Source: QQUJ01 sp050287605
GTDB lineage: Bacteria > Pseudomonadota > Gammaproteobacteria > QQUJ01
Direction: 5' to 3'
DNA: 64,000 nucleotides
Assembly (NCBI GenBank): GCA_050287605.1
Contig: JBNKCG010000070.1
Coordinates: 1 to 64,000 of the forward strand
Shown: in pieces, positions 8,850 to 18,009 of the stretch
Layout of the letters: the number at the start of each line of letters is the position of its first letter
Numbering within the stretch: position 1 is the stretch's first letter
Notes under the pieces: model-generated
What the model was told of the DNA's origin: nothing
Database searches by the model: none
Seen by the model: the letters and a program-made list of their open reading frames with translations, nothing else
Translations under genes and position numbers: made by a program

Positions 8850-8978
8850 CAGATGCGGCCTACATTTATGGCCGGCATGCGCGCCCGCGACCCACCCGGC
8901 CGCACGAACGCGCAGCGCCACGTAGGGTATCCCCACTCCGCAGCTGGTCATTGGAGGCCCGTCAGGGCCTCATTTTTT
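8850..8978 (+). ncRNA. Candidate small RNA or leader transcript upstream of purC
   Basis: A textbook intrinsic terminator (AGGCCC-GTCA-GGGCCT, 8955-8970, then CATTTTTT) ends something on the plus strand, yet no credible plus-strand gene precedes it and purC starts downstream at 9063. An AT-rich block with TATATA at 8841-8846 offers a -10 element. The predicted 5' end carries a strong stem, ATGCGGCC (8853-8860) against GGCC-G-GCAT (8870-8878). A 61-codon ORF crosses the region but has no recognisable family and no ribosome-binding site. I did not recognise 6S, SRP or tmRNA features. The transcript boundaries are inferred. Confidence 0.4.
8955..8978 (+). terminator. Intrinsic terminator between cbbR and purC
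   Basis: Perfect 6-bp GC-rich stem (8955-8960 with 8965-8970), GTCA tetraloop, followed after CA by six T's (8973-8978). It is oriented for plus-strand transcripts and lies upstream of purC, so it either ends a separate short RNA or attenuates readthrough into purC. Confidence 0.75.
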
Positions 8979-9062
8979 CGAATCGTAAAATGCCGCTCCC
9001 CGCGACTTCTAATTGCGCCCCAGTGCACTAAAATACGTCCTTTTCCAGCGACGAATCCAGCC

Positions 9063-9959
9063 ATGAGCGAAACCCCCGACGTCCTATTCGAATCCCTGCT
9101 GACCACGCTGAAGCCCATTGCCCGCGGCAAGGTGCGCGACATCTACGACATCGATGCCGAGCACATGCTGATCGTCACCACCGACCGCCTGTCGGCGTTC
9201 GACGTGGTGCTGCCCACCGGCATCCCCGGCAAGGGCCGCGTGCTCACCGCGCTCTCCAACTTCTGGTTCGCACGCACCGGGCACCTGATCCCCAACCACC
9301 TCACCGCCATCCCGCTGGCCCAGGTGCTGCCCGATCCCACGGAGCGCGACTCCGTCGACGGCCGCGCCATCGTGGTGCGCAAGCTAAAGCCGCTGCCGGT
9401 GGAAGCCATCGTGCGCGGCTACATCGTCGGTTCGGGCTGGAAGGAGTACCAGCAGCAGGGCACGGTGTGCGGCATCCAACTGCCGGCCGGGCTGCGCCAG
9501 GCCGACAAGCTGCCCAAGCCGATCTTCACCCCCTCCACCAAGGCGGAGGTGGGCGACCACGACGAGAACATCAGCTTCGACAAGGCGGTGGAGCTGCTCG
9601 GCAGGGAGATCGCCGAACAGGTTCGCGACGTGAGCATCGCCATCTACCAGGAAGCCGCGGAATACGCCGCGCAGCGCGGCATCATCATCGCCGACACCAA
9701 GTTCGAATTCGGCCTCGACCCCGAGGGCAAGCTGGTGCTCATCGACGAGGTGCTTACGCCGGACTCCTCGCGCTTCTGGCCCGCCGACTCGTATGAACCC
9801 GGCTGCAGTCCGCCCAGCTTCGACAAGCAGTTCGTGCGCGACTACCTCGAGACCCTGGACTGGGGCAAGACCGCGCCCGGCCCCGAACTGCCCGACGAGA
9901 TCGCCGCCAAAACCGCGGAGAAGTACCAGGAGGCGCTGCGCCGCCTCACCGGGGAGTAG
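9063..9959 (+). CDS. purC: Phosphoribosylaminoimidazole-succinocarboxamide synthase
   Basis: 298 residues. SAICAR synthetase joins aspartate to CAIR in purine biosynthesis (ATP-dependent, cytoplasmic). Conserved stretches include ARGKVRDIYD near the N-terminus, PVEAIVRGYIVGSGWKEY in the middle and LIDEVLTPDSSRFW near the C-terminus. The longer form (about 300 residues) matches the type seen in many proteobacteria. The start at MSETPD was chosen because upstream codons in this frame run through the terminator region and are not conserved-looking. Monocistronic; convergent with the lipoprotein gene. TAAAAT at 9029-9034 is a possible -10 element. Confidence 0.96.
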   Translation: MSETPDVLFESLLTTLKPIARGKVRDIYDIDAEHMLIVTTDRLSAFDVVLPTGIPGKGRVLTALSNFWFARTGHLIPNHLTAIPLAQVLPDPTERDSVDGRAIVVRKLKPLPVEAIVRGYIVGSGWKEYQQQGTVCGIQLPAGLRQADKLPKPIFTPSTKAEVGDHDENISFDKAVELLGREIAEQVRDVSIAIYQEAAEYAAQRGIIIADTKFEFGLDPEGKLVLIDEVLTPDSSRFWPADSYEPGCSPPSFDKQFVRDYLETLDWGKTAPGPELPDEIAAKTAEKYQEALRRLTGE

Positions 9960-10002
9960 ACCGACCGCGGGAGGCGGCGCGCCAACACCACCTCCCCGAG
10001 GG

Positions 10003-10512
10003 TCATCGGGACGTCGCGCCCACCGTGAGATAGCCGCCGACGGCGGCGCGCAGATCGGCCAGCGCCAGCGGACGTTCCCGCGTCCAATCGGTGAATCGTC
10101 GCTCGCACCGAAGCTGCCGGACCGCCGGGTAATCGGGCGCCGACAGCGCGATAACCACCCCCAACGTGTAGTCGGTTTCCCAACCGAACAGTTGATCCAG
10201 GCGCTCCTCACGCAATCCGGTGACGAGAAAAGCGCCGTCGGTAAACGACCGCGACCGGTTCGACAGCTCGCTCACGTGCAGATCCAGCGAACAGTGCCAA
10301 TCCCAGACGTTGAGCCGGCGCGAATCCTTGATCTCTCCCGACTGGAACCACAACGAGGTCCGGTCTGCCGGATAGGTGAAGGGTGTGGAGACCTCCAGGC
10401 GCGTTCCCACCGGCAGTTCGCCGGCCGCACGCTGGACGGTATAGGTGGGTTGCGCCGCGCACCCGGCCACCACGACCGCCGCCAACACCGCCGCCCATTT
10501 CACGCCGCGCAT
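10003..10512 (-). CDS. Putative lipoprotein of unknown function
   Basis: 169 residues from the chosen start. A short signal peptide ends in a lipobox (VVVAGC), giving lipidated Cys at residue 18, so it should be membrane-anchored in the periplasm; the +2 residue is Ala, compatible with outer-membrane sorting. The start at 10512 is preferred over an ATG 8 codons upstream, because a GGGAG ribosome-binding site sits 8 nt before it and would be inside the longer form. The mature part (about 150 residues, with several Trp and two Cys) matches no family I recognise. It is convergent with purC and divergent from the quinone oxidoreductase gene. Confidence 0.7.
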   Translation of the reverse strand: MRGVKWAAVLAAVVVAGCAAQPTYTVQRAAGELPVGTRLEVSTPFTYPADRTSLWFQSGEIKDSRRLNVWDWHCSLDLHVSELSNRSRSFTDGAFLVTGLREERLDQLFGWETDYTLGVVIALSAPDYPAVRQLRCERRFTDWTRERPLALADLRAAVGGYLTVGATSR

Positions 10513-10605
10513 CGCTCTGCTCCCTGTACTGACCATCAGGCCTGTTTAGACTAACCTCTAGTTTCCGAGTGCCCTTACCAAAATAACGAATCCGGAGAAC
10601 CGACA

Positions 10606-11583
10606 ATGACCCACGCCATCCGCATCCACCGCACCGGCGGCCCCGAAGTCATGCAGTGGGAGAGCGTCGAGCTCGGCGACCCCGGCCCCGGTGAAGCGCG
10701 GGTGCGCCACGAGGCGGTGGGCCTCAACTTCATCGACGTCTACCACCGCACCGGCCTCTACCCGCTGCCGGGGCTGCCCTCGGGGCTCGGACTGGAGGGT
10801 GCCGGCGTAGTAGAGGCGGTAGGAGCGGACGTGACCGACGTAGCGCCGGGCGACCGGGTCGCCTACGCCAACCCGCCGCTGGGCGCCTACGCCGAGGCGC
10901 GGCTCATACCCAGCCACCGCCTGGTCAAGCTGCCGGACGGCATCGATTCGCGCACCGCGGCGGCCATGATGCTGCAGGGCATGACCGCCCAATACCTGCT
11001 GCGCACCACCTTTCGCGTGCAGCCCGGCCACACCATTCTGCTGCACGCCGCCGCCGGCGGGGTGGGGCTGATCGCCTGCCAATGGGCCAAGCACCTGGGC
11101 GCCACGGTCATCGGTACCGTGGGCAACGCGGAGAAAGCGGAGCTGGCGCGCGCCCACGGCTGCGACCACACCATTCTCTACCGCGAGGAAAACTTCGTGG
11201 AGCGGGTCAAGGAGATCACCGACGGCCAGGGGGTACACGTGGTCTACGACTCGGTGGGCAAAGACACCTTCCTGCCCTCCCTCGACTGCCTGCGCCCCCT
11301 GGGCATGATGGTCAATTTCGGCAACGCCTCCGGACCGGCGCCGGCGCTGGACCTGCTGTTGCTGTCGCAAAAGGGTTCGCTGTTCGTCACCCGCCCCACC
11401 CTGATGACCTACACCGCCAAGCGCGAGGATATGGTCGCCAGCGCCAACGAACTGTTCGACGTGGTGGGCAGCGGCGCGGTGCGTATCGAGGTCAACCAGA
11501 CCTACCCGCTGGCCGAGGCGGCGCAGGCGCACCGCGATCTGGAGGCGCGCCAGACCACCGGCTCGACCATCCTGTTGCCTTAA
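10606..11583 (+). CDS. qor: NADPH:quinone oxidoreductase (zeta-crystallin type)
   Basis: 325 residues, medium-chain dehydrogenase/reductase superfamily without the structural or catalytic zinc ligands. The GroES-like N-terminal half contains NFIDVYHRTGLYP, a hallmark of the Qor subfamily. The Rossmann motif AAGGVG is at 149-154. It probably performs one-electron reduction of quinones with NADPH; the true substrate is uncertain because the family is broad. A GGAG element lies about 10 nt before the ATG. Confidence 0.88.
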   Translation: MTHAIRIHRTGGPEVMQWESVELGDPGPGEARVRHEAVGLNFIDVYHRTGLYPLPGLPSGLGLEGAGVVEAVGADVTDVAPGDRVAYANPPLGAYAEARLIPSHRLVKLPDGIDSRTAAAMMLQGMTAQYLLRTTFRVQPGHTILLHAAAGGVGLIACQWAKHLGATVIGTVGNAEKAELARAHGCDHTILYREENFVERVKEITDGQGVHVVYDSVGKDTFLPSLDCLRPLGMMVNFGNASGPAPALDLLLLSQKGSLFVTRPTLMTYTAKREDMVASANELFDVVGSGAVRIEVNQTYPLAEAAQAHRDLEARQTTGSTILLP

Positions 11584-11644
11584 TCCCGCACAGTTGATGC
11601 CGCACAACGACGTGGCGCGCACCGCGCGCAAAGATACCGCGCCT

Positions 11645-12838
11645 ATGGATCGCTTCGACCTCATCATCGCCGGTGCCGGCCCCGCGGGAGCGGCGCTGGC
11701 CTGCGCCCTGACTCCGTGGCGGAAACGCATCGCGCTGGTCGACGCCCACCCCCCCGCCTTCGAGGCCGCCCGCGACGGCGACCGGCGCGTGCTGGCGCTG
11801 TCGGAATCGAGCATGCGCATCCTGGCCGGGCTGGGGGCGTGGCGCGATCTGGCGCCGTACGCCGCACCCATACGCGAGGTGGAGATCGCCACCGGCGACG
11901 GCGCACCGCGCACCCGCCTCGACGGCCGCGAGCGGGGCGCCTTGGGGTACACGGTGGCGGCGGCCGAATTGGTTACCGTGCTGCACGACCGCCTGGCGCA
12001 CCCGGCGATCACCTGGGTGGCACCCGCGACGGTGACGCGGGTGACGGTGGGCGACGACCAGGTGACGGTGCAAGCCGGAGCGCGCACCCTCGGCGCGCGG
12101 CTGCTGGTGGCCGCCGACGGCAGCCAGTCGCGGGTACGCGACGAGCTGGGCATCGTCGGCGAGGACCACGACTACCATCACCGCGCCATCGTCGCACGGC
12201 TGCACGCCGCCACGGCGCCCGGCGACACCGCCTACGAGTTGCTGACCCCCGGCGGGCCTCTGGCGCTGCTACCGCTGCTCGACGCATGGGCCCTGGTGTG
12301 GGCGCAGCCCGACGCCGCCGCCGAGGAGCTGCTCGCCCTGCCCGACGCGGAATTCCTGAACCGCGTGCAGTCGGCGGTGGGCACCACGCCGTCGTTCACC
12401 GCCCTGACGGAGGCGCGCGCGGCCTACCCGCTGCACCGCATCAACGCCTGGACGCTGGCCGGCGAGCGCAGCGCGCTGATCGGCAACGCCGCCCACACCG
12501 TCCACCCGGTGGGCGCGCAGGGCTTCAACCTGGGCCTGCGCGACGCCGCCACCCTGGCCGAAGTGCTGGTCCACGGCGTCCGCGCCGGCATGGATTTGGG
12601 CCACCCCGCCCTGCTCGCCGCCTACGCGCGGCGCCGCGAACCCGATCACCGCCGGGTGTTGGCCTTCACCGACGGTCTGGCGCGGTTGCTGGGCGAACTC
12701 ACCCCGGCGCGCCGTCCGTGGTTCGGCCTGGGCCTGGAGCTGATGCAGCGGCTGCCGCTGCTGCGCGATGCGCTGATGCACCTCGGCACCGGGCGCCTCG
12801 ACGCCCCCACCCGACTCGGCCGCGGGCTGCCACTGTGA
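11645..12838 (+). CDS. ubiH: Ubiquinone biosynthesis hydroxylase UbiH
   Basis: 397 residues. A class A flavin monooxygenase of aerobic ubiquinone synthesis (2-octaprenyl-6-methoxyphenol hydroxylation). The FAD motif GAGPAGAAL sits directly after the chosen Met, RVLALSESS is the UbiH-type DG-region neighbour, and LIGNAAHTVHPVGAQGFNLGLRD is the second FAD motif. Translation could also begin at 11597 (16 codons earlier), but the extra residues are not family-like. Its stop overlaps the GTG start of the next paralogous gene. Confidence 0.92.
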   Translation: MDRFDLIIAGAGPAGAALACALTPWRKRIALVDAHPPAFEAARDGDRRVLALSESSMRILAGLGAWRDLAPYAAPIREVEIATGDGAPRTRLDGRERGALGYTVAAAELVTVLHDRLAHPAITWVAPATVTRVTVGDDQVTVQAGARTLGARLLVAADGSQSRVRDELGIVGEDHDYHHRAIVARLHAATAPGDTAYELLTPGGPLALLPLLDAWALVWAQPDAAAEELLALPDAEFLNRVQSAVGTTPSFTALTEARAAYPLHRINAWTLAGERSALIGNAAHTVHPVGAQGFNLGLRDAATLAEVLVHGVRAGMDLGHPALLAAYARRREPDHRRVLAFTDGLARLLGELTPARRPWFGLGLELMQRLPLLRDALMHLGTGRLDAPTRLGRGLPL

Positions 12839-14031
12839 AGGCGCCGAGCTACGATCTCGTCATCGTCGGCGGCGGCATGGTGGGCGCCGCCCTAGCTGCA
12901 GCACTGGACGAGGCACCGCTGACCATCGCCCTCATCGAAGGCCACGCCCCCGCCGCGCCCGACGACGGCGACATCGACATCCGCGTCAGCGCGCTGAGCC
13001 GCGCCTCGCAGCAGCTGCTGGAACAGGTCGGTGCCTGGCCCGCGTTGGCCGACTACGCCTGCCCCTACCGGCGCATGCAAGTGTGGGACGCCGGCGGTAC
13101 CGGCAGCACCTGTTTCGACGCCGCCGACATCGGCGAGAGCGACCTGGGCCACATCGTCGAAAACCGGCGCACCCAGCACGCGCTCTGGGAGCGCCTGCAG
13201 CAGCAGCGCAATCTCACGCTCTACTGTCCCGCCCGCTTGGCGGCGTTGGGCAACGGCCCCGAACAGGCCCACCTGCAGTTGGAGGACGGGCAGCGGCTGA
13301 GCGCCCGCCTGGTGGTGGGGGCCGACGGCGCGGCCTCGCGCGTGCGCCAGCTCACCGGCATCGCCACCAGCGGCTGGGGCTACGGCCAGACCACCATCGT
13401 CGGCAACGTGCGCACCTGCCGCGACCACCGCCACACCGCGTGGCAGCGCTTCCTGCCGAGCGGGCCGGTAGCGTTTCTGCCGCTCTACGACGGGCGCTGC
13501 TCCATCGCCTGGCACACCGCCAGCGAGAGCGCCGAGCGGCTGATGGCGCTGGACGATGCGGCCTTCTGCGCCGAGTACACGCGCGCCACGGGACAGGCGC
13601 TGGGGCGGGTGGAGTCGATCGGTGCACGGGGCAGCTTCGTGCTGCGCCGCCGCCATGCGGTGAACTACTGGCGCGGCCGGGTGGTACTGGTGGGCGATGC
13701 CGCGCACACCGTTCATCCCCTGGCCGGACAAGGGGTCAACCTGGGGTTTCTCGACGCCGCCGCTCTCGCCCCGCTGCTGCTGCGGGCGGCACGCCAACAC
13801 GGCGATCCCGCCGCCGTGGCGCTGCTGGCCGACTACGAACGGCAACGCCGCCATCACAACGCGGCGGTGATGCGCCTGATGGACCTGTTCGCCGGGGCGT
13901 TCGCCCTGCGCACCCCCTGGGTGCGCTGGCTGCGGTCCAAGGGGCTGGATCTGGCGGATCACGCCGGGCCGCTCAAATCCGCCACCATCCGCTTTGCCGC
14001 TGGGTTGGGCCCACCACGCCTCTGGCCTTGA
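12835..14031 (+). CDS. ubiI: Ubiquinone biosynthesis hydroxylase, UbiI/VisC-like
   Basis: 398 residues, paralogue of the upstream gene, with FAD motifs GGGMVGAAL (about 11-19) and LVGDAAHTVHPLAGQGVNLGFLD. UbiI introduces the C5 hydroxyl in ubiquinone; UbiF/UbiL-type paralogues are alternatives I cannot exclude. It starts at GTG 12835, overlapping the ubiH TGA (GTGA), a translational-coupling arrangement also typical of ubiH-visC operons. A longer open frame in this register upstream is the out-of-frame image of ubiH, not a protein extension. Confidence 0.88.
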   Translation: MKAPSYDLVIVGGGMVGAALAAALDEAPLTIALIEGHAPAAPDDGDIDIRVSALSRASQQLLEQVGAWPALADYACPYRRMQVWDAGGTGSTCFDAADIGESDLGHIVENRRTQHALWERLQQQRNLTLYCPARLAALGNGPEQAHLQLEDGQRLSARLVVGADGAASRVRQLTGIATSGWGYGQTTIVGNVRTCRDHRHTAWQRFLPSGPVAFLPLYDGRCSIAWHTASESAERLMALDDAAFCAEYTRATGQALGRVESIGARGSFVLRRRHAVNYWRGRVVLVGDAAHTVHPLAGQGVNLGFLDAAALAPLLLRAARQHGDPAAVALLADYERQRRHHNAAVMRLMDLFAGAFALRTPWVRWLRSKGLDLADHAGPLKSATIRFAAGLGPPRLWP

Positions 14032-14259
14032 CAGCCTCGCTCCGGAAAGCGACCACCCCCTCCCGCGCCAAAATCACCCGAGCGGCAACGGTTTACGTGG
14101 GCCTGTTCGAGACAATCGGGCGAACCCCACCTCCAGGCATGGGCTAACCTTGAGTGAGATGGGCGCGCTGCGGTCCCGAGGGGACCGGTGCGAACCGAAG
14201 GCACTATCCACAACAACAGAAACAACCCACATCCACGCGGAGTTACGGAGGGAACCGTT

Positions 14260-17200
14260 ATGCCGCCCAGCCACGGGAAGCCATCGCCAACACCCGCCGC
14301 ACTGGTGGGGGCGCGGACGATCCTCTTCGCCGCGGCATTGGGAATCGCCCTCTCGCTGACCGCCTTCGTTGCCACCGACCAGTTGCAGGCCAGAGCAGCG
14401 GTACAACGGCAGGAGCGCGAACAGCAGCGCCTGCTGCGCATCGCCGGCGACCGGCTTGCCCGTGAGCTTCAGCACCAGCTGGCGGTGACGAAAAACATCG
14501 CCGCGCGCTTCGACGACCTACCGCAACCCCGGGAGAGGCAGTTTTCGGAGTTCGCGGAACGAGCGCTCGCCGGGGCCCCCGATCTCGACGCCCTGCTCTG
14601 GTTCAAAGGCGACCGCGCACCGCTCGCGCTGCATCGCGCCTTTCCCCTGGCGGCCGCGCCGCGTTTCGCCGACACCACGCTGGCATCCGCCGCCGCCCCG
14701 GCACCCGGACGCGCCGCACTCGCGACGCTGCCCATAGCCACCCAACCCGGTACGGATTGGCTGCTGACCCCGGTGGCACTGCGCGACAGCGCTACCCACG
14801 ACACCCTCGCCGGCGTCGTCGACATCGCCCGGGTGGTTGCCACCACCGAAGCGCTGTGGGACGACACCCGCCTGCAGCTGCGCGTGTTGCTGCCGGCGGG
14901 GCAGGGACGCCCCACGCGCTTTCTGCACGCTGCCAGCTCCGAGCCCAGCCACCGGGTGGTCTCGACACGCCTCGGCATCGCCGGCCAGACCGTGCAGCTC
15001 GATCTCCTCGCCACGCCCGATGCACCGCCTCCGGTAAGCCGCAGCGCGTGGCTCGCCCTGGGCAGCGGCGCGTCGCTCACGCTGTTCGGTCTGGGATATC
15101 TCCTCGTCCTGCGCCGGCGCGCCCTGCGCTACGCCCGCCTCCAGCAGGCACTGGGCAAACGCCTTGCGCAACAGGTGCGCCAGGAGACCGAGCAGGATCT
15201 GCGTCTCAAGGGCAAAGCGATCGAGGCGAGCTACAACGCCATCGTGATCTCCGACGCCAGCCGCGCCCTGCAGCCCATCATCTACGTCAACGAAGCCTGC
15301 GAACGCATGACCGGCTACGCCCGCGACGAACTGCTCGGGCGCAGTCCCAACATGCTACTCGCCCACGAGAAGAATCAACCGGCGATGATCGAGCTGCGCG
15401 CCGCACTCAAACGCGGCGACAGCGCCAGCGCGCAGGTGCGCTGTTATCGCAGGGACGGCACCATGTTCTGGAACGAGTTGAGCATTTCGCCAGTAAGCGA
15501 TGCCCACGGCAAGGTCACCCACATCCTGGCGGTCATGTCCGACATCACCGACCGCAAGCGCTTCGCCGACCAGTTGCTCCACCAATCCACCCACGACCAG
15601 CTGACCGGACTGCCCAACCGCATCCTGATGCAGGACCGGCTCAACCAAGCGGTTGCGCACGCGCACCGCTACCGCGGCCTGTGCGGCATGCTGCTGATCA
15701 ACCTCGACCGACTCAAGGCGATCAACGAAAGCCTCGGCCATCGGATCGGCAACCAGGTGCTGAAGGCCGCCGGCGAGCACCTGGCGGGCTGCGCGCGCGG
15801 TTCCGATACCGTGGCGCGCCTCTCGGGCGACGAGTTCGTGGTCATCCTTCCCCAGCTCAACGAACCCGAACAGATGACGGTGGTCGCCCAGCGTATCCTC
15901 GACAGCCTCGCGCACTCCGTGGTGGTAGAGGGGCACGATCTGAAGATCACCTGCAGTATCGGGGGCAGCATCTTTCCCAAAGACGGCGAAGACGCCGAGG
16001 CGCTGTTGCGCAACGCCGACATCGCGCTGGGACGGGCAAAACGCAAGGGCAAAAACCGCTTCGAGTTCTTCACCCAGGAAATGAACATCAACGCCGCACA
16101 ACGCCTGCGCATGGAAACCGACCTGCGCCACGCCGTGGAGAACGGCGAACTGACGCTGCATTTTCAGCCGCGCGTCGATCTCTCCCACGGGCGCGTGGTG
16201 GGCGTCGAGGCGCTGGTACGCTGGCAGCATCCCGAGCGCGGCATGATTCCGCCCGGCACTTTCATCCCCATCGCCGAGGAGAGCGGGCTCATCCCCCACA
16301 TCGGCGACTGGGTGCTGCACGCCGCCTGCCAGCAGTTGCGCCAGTGGCAGCAGGCGGGACTCCCCCAGGTGGCCATGGCCGTCAACCTCTCCGCGCTGCA
16401 GCTGCAACGCCAGGAACTCCCCCGCGAGATCGGCGACGCGCTCAGCGGGTGCCAGATCGAGCCACGTTTTCTCGAACTGGAGCTGACCGAAACCGTGGTC
16501 ATGGAGAATGCCGCCGACGCCGTCACCACGCTGCGCGACCTCAAGGCGCTGGGCATCAGCCTGGCGATGGACGACTTCGGCACCGGCTACTCCAGCCTCG
16601 CCTACCTGCGGCGGTTTCCGTTTGACTACCTCAAGATCGACCGCTCGTTCATCGCCAACCTCACCCGCGAACCGGACGAGGCCGCCATCGCGCGCACCAT
16701 CATCGCCATGGCCCACAGCCTGCGGCTGAAGGTGATCGCCGAAGGCGTGGAGACCGAGGCCCAGGCGCGCTACCTGCAACGTCACTACTGCGACGAGATG
16801 CAGGGTTTTCTGTTCAGCCGGCCGTTACCGGCCGCCGAGATCACCCAGTTGCTGCAGCAGCGGCGCACGCTGTTCGACAACACGCCGATACGGCGCGGCG
16901 CACAGCGCACGGTGTTGATCGTCGACGACCAGGTGGATTCGCTCAACGCCCTGCGCCGTATCCTGCTCCGCGAAGGCTACCGCATCCTAACCACGCCCAG
17001 CCCGCTGGAGGCGCTGGAGATGCTGGCCAGCGAAGGCGCCGAGGTGGTGATCTCCGACCAGCGCATGCCCGAGATGAGCGGCGTGGAGTTTCTCAGCCGG
17101 GTGCGCGAGCTGCATCCCGACACCATCCGCATCGAACTCACCGGGTCCACCGACATCCGCGCCGCCGTGGAGCTGATCAACCGCGGCGCCATCTTCCGCT

Positions 17201-17307
17201 TCCTCACCAAGCCGTGCGACGACGACGAGCTGCGCCGCAACGTGCGCGAGGCGTTTCAGAGCTACGACGATGCACAACGCCTGAAACGGGCGAGCGGCGA
17301 CGTCTAG
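14260..17307 (+). CDS. Membrane PAS-GGDEF-EAL protein with C-terminal receiver domain
   Basis: 1015 residues. Order: TM helix (18-38), an extracytoplasmic sensor region (about 40-258), TM helix (about 264-285), PAS (about 322-445), GGDEF (signature SGDEF at 522-526 with RxxD inhibitory site RGSD five residues before), EAL (EAL at 650-652; ELTET, DDFGTGYSS and KIDRSF present), and a receiver at 884-1010 with acidic D889/D890, phospho-acceptor D933 and K984. It makes or degrades cyclic di-GMP. EAL residues look intact; the SGDEF variant makes cyclase activity uncertain. The receiver, resembling RpfG-type receivers, is unusual at the C-terminus. GGAGGG at 14247-14252 supports this start. No known c-di-GMP riboswitch was recognised in the leader (14032-14259). 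Confidence 0.9.
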   Translation: MPPSHGKPSPTPAALVGARTILFAAALGIALSLTAFVATDQLQARAAVQRQEREQQRLLRIAGDRLARELQHQLAVTKNIAARFDDLPQPRERQFSEFAERALAGAPDLDALLWFKGDRAPLALHRAFPLAAAPRFADTTLASAAAPAPGRAALATLPIATQPGTDWLLTPVALRDSATHDTLAGVVDIARVVATTEALWDDTRLQLRVLLPAGQGRPTRFLHAASSEPSHRVVSTRLGIAGQTVQLDLLATPDAPPPVSRSAWLALGSGASLTLFGLGYLLVLRRRALRYARLQQALGKRLAQQVRQETEQDLRLKGKAIEASYNAIVISDASRALQPIIYVNEACERMTGYARDELLGRSPNMLLAHEKNQPAMIELRAALKRGDSASAQVRCYRRDGTMFWNELSISPVSDAHGKVTHILAVMSDITDRKRFADQLLHQSTHDQLTGLPNRILMQDRLNQAVAHAHRYRGLCGMLLINLDRLKAINESLGHRIGNQVLKAAGEHLAGCARGSDTVARLSGDEFVVILPQLNEPEQMTVVAQRILDSLAHSVVVEGHDLKITCSIGGSIFPKDGEDAEALLRNADIALGRAKRKGKNRFEFFTQEMNINAAQRLRMETDLRHAVENGELTLHFQPRVDLSHGRVVGVEALVRWQHPERGMIPPGTFIPIAEESGLIPHIGDWVLHAACQQLRQWQQAGLPQVAMAVNLSALQLQRQELPREIGDALSGCQIEPRFLELELTETVVMENAADAVTTLRDLKALGISLAMDDFGTGYSSLAYLRRFPFDYLKIDRSFIANLTREPDEAAIARTIIAMAHSLRLKVIAEGVETEAQARYLQRHYCDEMQGFLFSRPLPAAEITQLLQQRRTLFDNTPIRRGAQRTVLIVDDQVDSLNALRRILLREGYRILTTPSPLEALEMLASEGAEVVISDQRMPEMSGVEFLSRVRELHPDTIRIELTGSTDIRAAVELINRGAIFRFLTKPCDDDELRRNVREAFQSYDDAQRLKRASGDV

Positions 17308-17346
17308 AATCTACCTCATAGCCCCGCACCGCAATCCGAGGTACCC

Positions 17347-18009
17347 ATGGAGCCCGACTTCTGGCACCGCCGTTGGCACAACAACGAAATCGGTTTTCAC
17401 CAGGAGCAGATCAACCTGCACCTGCAGTCGTTCTGGTCGTCGCTACAATTGCAACCGCCGACCACCGTCTTCGTCCCCTTGTGCGGCAAAAGCAAAGACA
17501 TGGTGTGGCTGGCCGATCAGGGGTACGAGGTGGTCGGCGTCGAACTCAGCGCGGTGGCCGTGGAGAATTTCTTCAGAGAGAACCGGATCGCAACGCAGAT
17601 CGACCGTCACCGCAACTTCACCCGCTATCGCAGCGAGCACATCACCCTGCTGGTGGGCGATTTCTTCGATCTTCAAGACGCCGACCTGGGTCCTATTACC
17701 GCCGTCTACGACCGCGCATCGCTGATCGCGTTCCCTCCCGACATGCGCACGCGGTACGCCAGCCATCTTTGCTCGCTATTGCCCCCCGCGGCCCGGATGC
17801 TGCTCATCAGCTTGACCTACCCCGAAGACGCGATGAAGGGCCCGCCCTTCTCCGTTCAGGAATACGAGGTCCGCCAGCTGTTCGAAGAGGAGATGCAGGT
17901 GGAAAAAGTACAGGAGCTGGACGTGCTGCACGAGAATCCACGTTTCCTGCAACGCGGTATCAGCGCGTTGCAGGAAACGGTATTCCGGCTGATCAAAAAG
18001 TCACGCTAA
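17347..18009 (+). CDS. tpm: Thiopurine S-methyltransferase
   Basis: 220 residues. The N-terminus (FWHRRWHNNEIGFHQ) and the SAM-binding segment PLCGKSKD (44-51) are diagnostic of bacterial TPMT, which methylates sulfur, selenium and possibly tellurium compounds. PVYDRASLIAFP-like sequence (TAVYDRASLIAFP) and the C-terminal half fit the family. Length is normal. It follows the c-di-GMP protein by 39 nt and overlaps the convergent DUF1330 gene by 4 nt at the stops. Confidence 0.93.
   Translation: MEPDFWHRRWHNNEIGFHQEQINLHLQSFWSSLQLQPPTTVFVPLCGKSKDMVWLADQGYEVVGVELSAVAVENFFRENRIATQIDRHRNFTRYRSEHITLLVGDFFDLQDADLGPITAVYDRASLIAFPPDMRTRYASHLCSLLPPAARMLLISLTYPEDAMKGPPFSVQEYEVRQLFEEEMQVEKVQELDVLHENPRFLQRGISALQETVFRLIKKSR

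Noticed and set aside
6610..8925. 771-codon plus-strand frame across ccmB, ccmA and cbbR
   Set aside because: Runs antisense through three well-supported genes; no family resemblance.
8846..9031. 61-codon plus-strand ORF before purC
   Set aside because: Arg/Pro-rich, no ribosome-binding site, and the intrinsic terminator lies inside it.
11716..12834. N-terminal extension of the UbiI-like protein to 771 codons
   Set aside because: The extra part is the out-of-frame image of ubiH. The GTG at 12835, overlapping the ubiH stop, begins exactly at the FAD-binding domain.
14032..14259. c-di-GMP riboswitch in the leader of the GGDEF-EAL gene
   Set aside because: Looked for the conserved GEMM core and did not find it.
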